From Blautia sp. (lineage in GTDB: Bacteria > Bacillota > Clostridia > Lachnospirales > Lachnospiraceae), in contig JAMPFM010000015.1 in assembly GCA_023664455.1 (NCBI GenBank), positions 1 to 57,303 of the forward strand: 57,303 bases of DNA, written 5' to 3'. The translations under genes and the position numbers were made by a program. Numbering within the stretch: position 1 is the first letter of the stretch; each line of letters begins with the position of its first letter. The notes beneath the pieces were generated by a model. It was not told the DNA's origin, made no database searches, and was given only the letters and a program-made list of their open reading frames with translations. Positions 43,214 through 50,716 of the stretch are shown here, piece after piece.

Positions 43214-43250
43214 CTATCTGTATGATAGCTTAAAAGCTCTCATATGTCAA
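43214..43250 (-). promoter_or_regulatory. higBA promoter with operator palindrome
   Basis: Minus strand TTGACA (43250-43245), 17-base spacer, TATCAT (43227-43222). The 15-base palindrome CTATCTGTATGATAG (43214-43228; CTATC/GATAG arms) overlaps the -10, fitting HigA autorepression. Confidence 0.75.
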
Positions 43251-43328
43251 TATAAAATAAAATCACAAAATTTTCTTTTGTTGTATTCCCATAATTTTTT
43301 ACAAAATGTAGAACAATGTCAAATGATA

Positions 43329-43337
43329 TGCTATACT
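43329..43337 (+). promoter_or_regulatory. extended -10 promoter of the small toxin gene
   Basis: TGCTATACT, an extended -10 element (TG-N-TATACT) at 43329-43337. The transcript would start near 43344 with GTTG, whose complement CAAC occurs 20 bases on; CTCCCC (about 43351-43356) is complementary to the GGGGG SD, so the leader can fold to mask the SD. Confidence 0.6.
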
Positions 43338-43385
43338 ATTTTCGTTGTCGCTCCCCAATCTGGCAACAGAAAGGGGGTGTTACTC

Positions 43386-43484
43386 ATGCTGGATTACGCA
43401 ATCGCTTTTATTATCTCCGTTTTGGCTGGTATAGCTGCATACTATATCTGCAAGTGGTTAGATGGAGATAGCAGCGACAATTAG
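43386..43484 (+). CDS. candidate Fst-like type I toxin (32-residue membrane peptide)
   Basis: 32 residues with a very strong SD (AAAGGGGG). One hydrophobic helix (~5-22, AIAFIISVLAGIAAYYI), then CKWLD and a polar, acidic tail. This matches the build of the Fst/Ldr superfamily of membrane toxins (hydrophobic helix ending near a W-L-D/x motif, short charged tail), although the tail is acidic rather than basic. The context adds more: leader that can hide the SD, terminator at 43491, convergent promoter behind it, and an 11-bp repeat (GTGTTACTCAT) at the start codon and again beyond the terminator. It lies divergent to higBA. The toxin call is inferred, not certain. Confidence 0.7.
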   Translation: MLDYAIAFIISVLAGIAAYYICKWLDGDSSDN

Positions 43485-43490
43485 CCCAAA

Positions 43491-43526
43491 AAGAGAAAGC
43501 CGGGTCTGCACACCCGGCTTTTCTCT
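43491..43526. terminator. shared terminator of toxin mRNA and antisense RNA
   Basis: AGAGAAAGCCGGGT (43492-43505) pairs with ACCCGGCTTTTCTCT (43512-43526) with one bulge. The T-run is interrupted in both directions (TTTTCTCT; CTTTCTCTTTTT), so it may act on either strand. Confidence 0.85.
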
Positions 43527-43561
43527 GTGTTACTCATTGATTAAACAATCGCTTTTTGCCT
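43491..43561 (-). ncRNA. candidate antisense antitoxin RNA
   Basis: Predicted from a minus-strand promoter at 43596-43568: TTGCAA, 17 bases, TATAAT with TGC before it (extended -10). The RNA would start near 43561 and end at the shared terminator, about 65-70 nt, the size of known Fst antitoxin RNAs. It contains the complement of GTGTTACTCAT (43527-43537), which is repeated exactly at the toxin start (43377-43387), so it could base-pair over the toxin SD and start codon. Not supported by expression data. Confidence 0.55.
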
Positions 43562-43567
43562 ATTGGC

Positions 43568-43596
43568 ATTATAGCATATGCAAATCTTGATTGCAA
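43568..43596 (-). promoter_or_regulatory. promoter for the antisense RNA
   Basis: TTGCAA (43596-43591), 17-base spacer, TATAAT (43573-43568) with an extended -10 TGC. It is a near-consensus promoter pointing back into the toxin gene, with no protein-coding gene after it. Confidence 0.7.
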
Positions 43597-43642
43597 TATT
43601 CCCGGCAAAATTTTTCACTTCGCAAAAATGCATTTTGGATTT

Positions 43643-44683
43643 TTACCGAATAAACATCGCATCCCCAAAACTAAAAAACCTATATTCCTCCCGGATTGCT
43701 TCCTCATACGCAGCAAGTACATGCTCCCTGCCTGCAAGGGCGGATACCAGCATGACCAGCGTCGATTCGGGAAGATGAAAGTTGGTGATTAACGCATCTA
43801 ACACTTTAAACTGATAACCCGGATAGATAAAAATCTGCGTATTGCCGCAGCATTCCTTCAGTCTTCCATTTTCATCCGCTGCGCTTTCCACCGTCCGACA
43901 GCTTGTCGTGCCGACGCAGATGACACGGTGTCCGCCGTCCTTTGCCCTATTGATTTTCTCTGCGGCTTCCTGGGTCACCTGATAGGACTCCGCGTGCATA
44001 TGATGCTCCAGAATATTTTCCGCTTTGACCGGACGAAACGTCCCTAACCCCACATGAAGCGTCACATAGGCGATTTCCACACCCTTTTTCTCAATTTCGC
44101 TAAGAAGCGCTTTCGTAAAATGCAGCCCTGCGGTGGGCGCTGCTGCAGAACCTTCATAGCGGGCGTACACGGTCTGATATCGGTCTTTATCCTGTAATTT
44201 ATGCGTAATATAGGGCGGAAGCGGCATTTCGCCCAGCTTATCCAGCGCCTCTTCAAAAACGCCCTCATACTGGAAGCGTATCAGGCGGTTGCCTTCCTCT
44301 ACGACTTCCAATACTTCTCCCTGCATCAGTCCTTCGCCAAATACCAGCTTCATTCCCGCTTTCGCCTTCCTGCCGGGTCTGACTAACGCTTCCCATACGT
44401 CTTTATCCCTGCGTTTTAAAAGCAGTACCTCGACCACTGCACCCGTATCTTCCCGCACGCCCCGCAATCTCGCGGGAATCACCTTTGTGTCGTTTAGAAC
44501 CAGACAGTCACCCGGCTGTAAGTAGTCTATGATTTCGTGAAAAACATGATGCTCCACCGCGCCCGTCTCTTTGTCTAACAGCAAAAGTCGCGACGCGCTA
44601 CGGTCTTCTATTGGATCCTGCGCAATCAGCTCTCCTGGCAAATCAAAATAAAAATCCGATTTCCTGAGTTCTCTTTTCTCCAT
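43643..44683 (-). CDS. queA: S-adenosylmethionine:tRNA ribosyltransferase-isomerase
   Basis: 346 residues, complete. Family blocks: [86 protein letters not shown] and the C-terminal [19 protein letters not shown]. It transfers the ribosyl group of SAM to preQ1-modified tRNA in queuosine synthesis. Located directly after the M18 peptidase gene (18 bases). Confidence 0.97.
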   Translation of the reverse strand: MEKRELRKSDFYFDLPGELIAQDPIEDRSASRLLLLDKETGAVEHHVFHEIIDYLQPGDCLVLNDTKVIPARLRGVREDTGAVVEVLLLKRRDKDVWEALVRPGRKAKAGMKLVFGEGLMQGEVLEVVEEGNRLIRFQYEGVFEEALDKLGEMPLPPYITHKLQDKDRYQTVYARYEGSAAAPTAGLHFTKALLSEIEKKGVEIAYVTLHVGLGTFRPVKAENILEHHMHAESYQVTQEAAEKINRAKDGGHRVICVGTTSCRTVESAADENGRLKECCGNTQIFIYPGYQFKVLDALITNFHLPESTLVMLVSALAGREHVLAAYEEAIREEYRFFSFGDAMFIR

Positions 44684-44701
44684 TATGTTTTCCTATCGTT
44701 T

Positions 44702-46132
44702 TTACAACTCCGCGTTCTTTAAGAAGGCAACATACCCTCTCTTTGCCTCGTAAACGTCGATTTTACTTGTAGCTTCCCAGGGTGCATGCATGTTTAAGAC
44801 CGCAACGCCGCTGTCGATGACGTTCATGCCATACAATGCCAGAATATATGCGATGGTGCCACCGCCGCCCAAATCGACTTTGCCAAGCTCCGCCGTCTGG
44901 AAGGCTACGTCCTCTTTTTCAAAAATCGCCCTGATATGGGCAAGGTATTCTGCATTGGCGTCGTTAGAGCCGGATTTTCCCCTGGAACCGGTAAATTTAT
45001 TGAGCACCATACCGCCGCCAAGATATGCGACGTTTTTCTTATCAAAGCTGGACGCATAGGTGGGGTCAAACGCGCTGCTGACGTCCGAGGAAAGCATACA
45101 GGAAGCGGAAAGACATCTTCTCACATTCAATTCGCTGTATTCCCCTGTCAGATTCATGACTTCCGCTACCGCGTTTTCAAAAAAGTGGGAACGCATACCA
45201 GTAGCGCCGACGCTGCCAATTTCTTCTTTATCCACAAGAATGCAGCAGATGGTTCTCTCTGTCTCTTCCATTTCCAACATCGCCTTCAGGGAAGAAAATG
45301 CACAGACTCTATCGTCCTGTCCATAGGAAAGGATCATGCTTCTATCCAGTCCCGCCTCTCTCGCTTTTCCCGCTGGAACGACTTCCAATTCTGCGGAAAT
45401 AAAATCTTCTTCTTCGATATCATAAGCTTCTTTTAAGATACCGAGAATGTTTTTCTTAACTCCGTCTTTTGCGGCATTTTCCGCCTTTTCTTCCTCTTTT
45501 GCATCTTCCTTTTTCCCGATAATAAGCGGTTTGTTGCCGATGATGATATCCAGCGCCTCTCCTTCAATCACCTTAGAAGCCTTTTTCTCAAGCTGTTCAT
45601 CGGCTAAGTGAATCAGCAGATCGGATACGAAAAATACCGGATCGTCTTCATCTTCCCCGATATTTACTTCTACCGTCGTTCCATCCTTCTTAACGATAAC
45701 GCCGTGCAGTGCAAGAGGAATTGCAACCCATTGATATTTCTTGACGCCGCCATAATAGTGCGTATCCAGATAAGCGAAGCCGCCTTCTTCATATAACGGA
45801 TTCTGCTTTACGTCCAGACGCGGGGAATCGATATGGGCGCCCAAAATATTCAGCCCTTCCGCCATCGGCTTTTTCCCAATCTGGAACATGACGATGGACT
45901 TATTCATCCAGACAGAGTAAACCTTATCGCCGCACTGTAACGTTTTCTTCTGCGCGCAGAGCTTCTCAAGTTCCTGATAGCCCGCTTTCTCAATTTTATC
46001 CACAATGGTATCAATACATTCCCGCTCCGTCTTGCCATTATCGAGAAACTCCCGATACTCTGCGGCAAACGCATCGATTTCTTTTAACTGCCCTTTTTGA
46101 TACTTTTCCCATGTATTCTTTGTTTCCATCAT
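44702..46132 (-). CDS. M18-family aminopeptidase
   Basis: About 476 residues. I prefer ATG 46132 (MMETKNTWEKY); an ATG at 46144 overlaps the SD AAAGGAG. Zinc metallopeptidase signatures: GAHIDSPRLDVKQNPLYEE, LVDKEEIGSVGATG, CLSASCMLSSDVSSAFDPTYASSFD, KVDLGGGGTIAYILA and MHAPWEATSKIDVYEAKRGY. Aspartyl-aminopeptidase type, cytoplasmic peptide turnover. A Lys/Glu-rich insertion at ~205-225 is family-variable. It is upstream of queA and downstream of pheT. Confidence 0.95.
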   Translation of the reverse strand: MMETKNTWEKYQKGQLKEIDAFAAEYREFLDNGKTERECIDTIVDKIEKAGYQELEKLCAQKKTLQCGDKVYSVWMNKSIVMFQIGKKPMAEGLNILGAHIDSPRLDVKQNPLYEEGGFAYLDTHYYGGVKKYQWVAIPLALHGVIVKKDGTTVEVNIGEDEDDPVFFVSDLLIHLADEQLEKKASKVIEGEALDIIIGNKPLIIGKKEDAKEEEKAENAAKDGVKKNILGILKEAYDIEEEDFISAELEVVPAGKAREAGLDRSMILSYGQDDRVCAFSSLKAMLEMEETERTICCILVDKEEIGSVGATGMRSHFFENAVAEVMNLTGEYSELNVRRCLSASCMLSSDVSSAFDPTYASSFDKKNVAYLGGGMVLNKFTGSRGKSGSNDANAEYLAHIRAIFEKEDVAFQTAELGKVDLGGGGTIAYILALYGMNVIDSGVAVLNMHAPWEATSKIDVYEAKRGYVAFLKNAEL

Positions 46133-46224
46133 CTTAATACCCATGCTCCTTTCTCAGCCTGCGATATTTGTGTGCCCAAGACATCTACGATGTCAGCACA
46201 AATTGTTGCGTAACATACTCTCCT

Positions 46225-48654
46225 TTAGCTTCTTAATTCAATGCCCATGCCTTCCAATCCATTGAGGATTTTCTTCATGACAGCAGTTACATCCGCATCC
46301 TCAAGGGTTCTGTCTTTTGCCCGGAACGTAATGGAATACGCCACCGATTTATAGCCTTCCTGAATCTGGCTTCCCTCATAGATATCGAATAGCTGACACT
46401 CTTCTAAAATCTTCCCGCCGCGCTGGGTAATCATTGCCTCGATTTCCCCAACCAGAATCTCTTTCGGTACAACCATACTGATATCGCGGGATACTGCAGG
46501 AAATCTTGCAACCCCTGTATATTTTCTGTCAAATGTCGCATAAGGCAGAATCGCCGGCATATCCAGCACTGCTACATAAGCTTTTGTCTTTAAATCGTAT
46601 TTATCGCATACTTCGGGATGGACCTCGCCTAAATATCCTACGACTTTTTTATCATAGCAGATATTCGCCTGTCGTCCCGGATGCAGGAAGTTCTTGCCCG
46701 CCTTCGGGTCGTAAACCGGTTTTGCATTCATGCCGATGCTGTCGAAAAATTCCTCTATCACGCCTTTCATGGTAAAGAAATCGCCCTCGCCATACATGCC
46801 CAGTGTAAACTGCATCCTCTCTTCGGGCAATTCCGTCAGTGGCAGACTCTTGGGCAGATAAATATTGCCTAATTCGTACAGTCTGACATTTTTATTTCGC
46901 CGGTTATAGTTTGTTGCAAGGCTTGTCAACATTCCATTTAAAGAAATCGTCCGCATAATGGAAAAATCTTCGCCCAACGGATTCGCTATCGTAATCGCCC
47001 TGCGCAGCGTATCTTCCGGGTCCAGTAACAATTTATCAAAGACTTTCGGACTCTCAAAAGAATAGCACATACCCTGTGAAAAACCGCAGTATTCGGCAAT
47101 GTCTCTCGCTTTTTGCTCAATCCGCAGTTTAAAGGGCAGTTTCCCCGTCGTCGCCTCGCCGCTTGGCAGGGTCATCGGGATTTTATCATATCCGTAAAAA
47201 CGTGCCACTTCTTCTGCAATATCGGCAATCCCTTCCAAATCCTGACGGAAAGAGGGAATGACAAGCGTCTTCGTCCCATCCTGCGCTATTTCCAGTTGCA
47301 GCTCCAGTCTCTCAAAAATTTCTTCCATTTCCTTTTCAGAAACATCGGTTCCAAGCAGGTCATTCACGCGCCCGGCATCAAAAACAATCTTTCCAGGCTC
47401 CGGCAGAGACACGCTGACGTCCACCATACCCTCTACGACCTCTCCGCAGCCAAGCTCCTCGATAAGCTGACATGCCCTGTCAATCGCTGCCTGTGCATTA
47501 TAAGGGTCCAACCCCTTTTCAAAGATACCGGAAGCGTCCGTTCTAAGTCCAAGCCTTTTGGCGGATTTTCTGATATTGGCTCCATTGAAGGTAGCTGCCT
47601 CGAACAAGACCGTTTTCACGTTATCCGTGATTTTGGAATTTTCACCGCCCATGATGCCGGCGATACCGATTTCCTTTTCCGCGTCGCAAATCATCAGCAT
47701 ATCGCTGTCCAGATTCCGTATCTGTCCATCCAGCGTCTGGAACGTATCCCCGTCTTTGGCGCGGCGCACGATAATTTTATGTCCCACTACCGTATCCAAA
47801 TCGAAGGCATGCATCGGCTGTCCATATTCTTCCATAACATAGTTGGTGATATCCACCAGATTATTAATCGGGCGAATCCCGCTCGCCGCCAGCCGCAGCT
47901 GCATCCACTTAGGAGAGGGCGCTATTTTAATATTGGTGCAGACCCTTGCGCAGTATCTGGGGCAGAGTCTGGTATCTTTTACTTCCACGCTGACATAATC
48001 TTCCACTTTGCCATGCGTCGCCTTCACCTCTACCTTTGGTGCATGAAAAGGTTTATGAAAAGCCGCAGCCGCTTCCCTTGCAATTCCCAGCACACTATAG
48101 CAGTCTACCCGGTTAGAAGTGATTTCATACTCAAATACCGTATCCCTGAGTCCCAGCGCTTCCACGGCGTCTGCGCCGACTTCGGCGTCTTCTGGGAAAA
48201 TATAAATGCCAAGTTCCGGTGCCTCCGGATACATCTCTCTGGAAGAGCCAAGCTCCTCGATGGAGCACATCATGCCATTGGAAGGAACGCCGCGCAGTTT
48301 TCCGGCTTTAATCACAATACCGTCTTCCGGCAGCGGACCACCGTCATGTCCCCCGGCGACTTTGCCGCCGTCCAATACGACAGGCACTTTGTCCCCTTCT
48401 TTGACATTCGGCGCACCCGTCACAATCTGAATCACTTCCTTGCCGATATTGACCTGACAGACAATCAGCTTGTCCGCGTCTGGGTGTTTTTCGATTTTTT
48501 CAATCTGTCCTATGACAATCTTTTCCAGATTTTTATCCAGTCTTTCAAACGTTTCCACTTTCGTGCCCGCTAAGGTCATAGTGTCCGCATACTCCTTATC
48601 TGTGCAGGAAAGCTCCGGTACATATGCCTTAATCCATGATAGCGATGTATTCAT
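46225..48654 (-). CDS. pheT: phenylalanyl-tRNA synthetase beta chain
   Basis: 809 residues with complete domain order: tRNA-binding OB fold (~40-150, HPDADKLIVCQVNIG), B3/B4 editing domain (YCARVCTNIKIAPSPKW, SGIRPINNLVDITNYVMEEYGQPMHAFD), B5 (FEKGLDPYNAQAAIDRACQ), the catalytic-like core (NPLGEDFSIMRTISLNGMLTSLATNYNRR), and a C-terminal anticodon-binding FDX-ACB domain (FPAVSRDISMVV). It pairs with PheS to charge tRNA-Phe. It follows pheS by 84 bases. Confidence 0.97.
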   Translation of the reverse strand: MNTSLSWIKAYVPELSCTDKEYADTMTLAGTKVETFERLDKNLEKIVIGQIEKIEKHPDADKLIVCQVNIGKEVIQIVTGAPNVKEGDKVPVVLDGGKVAGGHDGGPLPEDGIVIKAGKLRGVPSNGMMCSIEELGSSREMYPEAPELGIYIFPEDAEVGADAVEALGLRDTVFEYEITSNRVDCYSVLGIAREAAAAFHKPFHAPKVEVKATHGKVEDYVSVEVKDTRLCPRYCARVCTNIKIAPSPKWMQLRLAASGIRPINNLVDITNYVMEEYGQPMHAFDLDTVVGHKIIVRRAKDGDTFQTLDGQIRNLDSDMLMICDAEKEIGIAGIMGGENSKITDNVKTVLFEAATFNGANIRKSAKRLGLRTDASGIFEKGLDPYNAQAAIDRACQLIEELGCGEVVEGMVDVSVSLPEPGKIVFDAGRVNDLLGTDVSEKEMEEIFERLELQLEIAQDGTKTLVIPSFRQDLEGIADIAEEVARFYGYDKIPMTLPSGEATTGKLPFKLRIEQKARDIAEYCGFSQGMCYSFESPKVFDKLLLDPEDTLRRAITIANPLGEDFSIMRTISLNGMLTSLATNYNRRNKNVRLYELGNIYLPKSLPLTELPEERMQFTLGMYGEGDFFTMKGVIEEFFDSIGMNAKPVYDPKAGKNFLHPGRQANICYDKKVVGYLGEVHPEVCDKYDLKTKAYVAVLDMPAILPYATFDRKYTGVARFPAVSRDISMVVPKEILVGEIEAMITQRGGKILEECQLFDIYEGSQIQEGYKSVAYSITFRAKDRTLEDADVTAVMKKILNGLEGMGIELRS

Positions 48655-48738
48655 ATCTTCTGATTCCTTTCTTTCTACGATTAACCGATATTATTTTCAG
48701 ACTTTTCTCTTAGCTTTCTTATTTATCCGTTATTCCAT

Positions 48739-49758
48739 CTAAAATTGTTTTAAAAACCGAACATCATTTTCATAGAGCAGACGCATATCGTCAATTTCAT
48801 ATTTTAACAGCGCGATACGCTCTAACCCGATTCCGAAAGCGAATCCCGAATATTCTTCCGGGTCGATTTTACTCATGCGTAGCACATTTGGATGCACCAT
48901 CCCGCAGCCGAGGATTTCAATCCAGCCTGTGCCCTTGCAGAAACGGCATCCGCTCCCACCGCATTTAAAACAGCTTACATCCATTTCTGCGCTCGGCTCT
49001 GTGAAATTGAAATGATGCGGTCTGAATTTTACTTTCGTATCTTCGCCAAACAGCTCCTTCGCAAATTCCGCCAGCGTCCCTTTCAAATCTGCAAATGTAA
49101 TATGCTTATCGATGACAAGCCCTTCTATCTGATGGAAAGACGGGGAATGCGTTGCATCCACTTCATCAGAACGGAAAACCCGCCCCGGCGCCAGCATACG
49201 AATCGGCAGCTTCCCTTTTTCCATCTCATGCACCTGTGTGCCAGACGTCTGTGTACGCAGTAAAATGTCACCATTAATATAGAAAGTATCCTGCTCGTCT
49301 TTCGCCGGATGATCCGCTGGAATGTTCAATGCCTCAAAGTTATAATAATCGGTCTCGATTTCCGGTCCTTCCACAACCTCATAGCCCATGCCGACGAAGA
49401 TTCGTTCCACTTCTTCCATCGCAATGGTATTGGGATGCCGGTGTCCCACCTTATTTTTCTTCGCCGGTAAGGTGACATCGATAACCTCCGCCTTCATCTG
49501 GGCTTCCCGCGCCGCCTTTTCCATTTTGGCAATGGCTTCCTCTAATACCTTTTCAATCTGTTCCCTGGTTTCGTTCACAAGCTGCCCTACCTTCGGTCTA
49601 TCCTCCGGTGCAACGTCCTTCATTCCTTTTAATACGCTTGTCAGCTCGCCCTTCTTCCCCAGAAAACTGATTCGCACTTCATTCAGCTTTTCCAGTGCGT
49701 CGCTTGCTTCAATCTGACGAAGCGCCTCTGACTTGAGTTTTTCCAATCTCTCTTTCAT
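48739..49758 (-). CDS. pheS: phenylalanyl-tRNA synthetase alpha chain
   Basis: 339 residues, class II catalytic subunit. N-terminal coiled coil (~1-90), then HPNTIAMEEVERIFVGMGYEVVEGPE, DTFYI, LLRTQTSGTQV, FRSDEVDATHSPSFHQIEGLVID, FRPHHFNFTEPSAEMDV, CXXC/CXXC-like zinc (CFKCGGSGCRFCKGTGW), ILGCGMVHPNVL, FAFGIGLERIALLKY. It forms the alpha2beta2 enzyme with PheT. The 100-base gap to YihY upstream is too short for a T-box and shows none. Confidence 0.97.
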   Translation of the reverse strand: MKERLEKLKSEALRQIEASDALEKLNEVRISFLGKKGELTSVLKGMKDVAPEDRPKVGQLVNETREQIEKVLEEAIAKMEKAAREAQMKAEVIDVTLPAKKNKVGHRHPNTIAMEEVERIFVGMGYEVVEGPEIETDYYNFEALNIPADHPAKDEQDTFYINGDILLRTQTSGTQVHEMEKGKLPIRMLAPGRVFRSDEVDATHSPSFHQIEGLVIDKHITFADLKGTLAEFAKELFGEDTKVKFRPHHFNFTEPSAEMDVSCFKCGGSGCRFCKGTGWIEILGCGMVHPNVLRMSKIDPEEYSGFAFGIGLERIALLKYEIDDMRLLYENDVRFLKQF

Positions 49759-49858
49759 GCTTTCCTTCCTTTCCTTCCTAAAAGTATCCTACACTGCTTT
49801 AGCAGCATTAATTCAGTATCAGCACATACATTAAAAATCCCCATATGTAGGTTTTAAT

Positions 49859-50716
49859 TTAATGAGTTTTCCTGGATTTGTCAAGCCATCCGAACAGAAA
49901 TTTATATACGGGTCCGAAATAGCGGTTGATGTGCGCACCGATTAGAAGAATGTACATCATCATATAAAACCAGAACATCAAAATAACTATCGTCGTCAGA
50001 CTTCCATACGTGCCAAATCCATTAAAATACTCAACATATACCGAGAAAAAATACGACGCAATACTCCAGACCACCGCCGCAAAAGCCGCTCCCGGCAACT
50101 GCGAGCGGAATTTTAATTTAATCCCCGGTAAAAATGCATAAATCATGGCAAAAAGAATCGTCAGTATCACCCAGGAAAACAAAAACCTGAAATGCATGAT
50201 AAACTGCACCACTACCTGTAACTGTGGGAAATCCTGCAAGGCAATGTTGACAATCACATTTCCAAACACCATGATAAAGACAGATAAGATAATGGCAATC
50301 AGCATAATCACCGTGTAAAAACAGGCTATCGTCCGCAGCACCAGATAATTTCGTTTCTCTTCAATATCATTAACCTCATTGAGTCCCTGCACCAACGCCA
50401 GCATTGCCTTTGCCGCAGACCAGACTGTCACAATCGCAAATACGGTAATCGTGCCCGCCGTTCTGGCATATACATCATAAATCACACTTTCCACGAAACC
50501 GCCCATCGTTTCCGGCACCACTTTCATAAACAGCATAATCAAATTATCCGCCGTAAGCGACGTGTAAGGCAGAATCGCACAGAGCGCCATTAACAAAGGC
50601 ACCATAGATAAAAATAGGAAAAAAGCAGCGCTGGCTGCAAACGCACTGATATTCTTGCGCATCATCTGTCGGGAAAAATCATTGAAAATATAATACAATC
50701 TGACCATTGTTTTCAT
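49859..50716 (-). CDS. YihY/BrkB-family membrane protein
   Basis: 285 residues with six predicted membrane segments and the family-typical start FSRQMMRKNISAFAASAAFFLFLSMVPLL; further SAAKAMLALVQGLNEV, LPGIKLKFRSQLPGAAFAAVVWSIASYFFSVYVEYF, and TYGSLTTIVILMFWFYMMMYILLIGAHIN. These proteins were wrongly thought to be RNase BN; the real function is unknown, perhaps an envelope transporter. It overlaps the SpoIID-like gene by four bases (ATGA), so translation is coupled. Confidence 0.93.
   Translation of the reverse strand: MKTMVRLYYIFNDFSRQMMRKNISAFAASAAFFLFLSMVPLLMALCAILPYTSLTADNLIMLFMKVVPETMGGFVESVIYDVYARTAGTITVFAIVTVWSAAKAMLALVQGLNEVNDIEEKRNYLVLRTIACFYTVIMLIAIILSVFIMVFGNVIVNIALQDFPQLQVVVQFIMHFRFLFSWVILTILFAMIYAFLPGIKLKFRSQLPGAAFAAVVWSIASYFFSVYVEYFNGFGTYGSLTTIVILMFWFYMMMYILLIGAHINRYFGPVYKFLFGWLDKSRKTH

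Noticed and set aside
47113-48573. 486-codon open frame on the plus strand
   Set aside because: It lies entirely antisense to pheT, whose domains are complete; its composition is His/Arg/Phe-rich, as expected of an antisense shadow.
49759-49858. T-box leader for pheS-pheT
   Set aside because: Only 100 bases are available and no AGGGTGGNACCGCG-type sequence or specifier stem is visible; likewise none before leuS.
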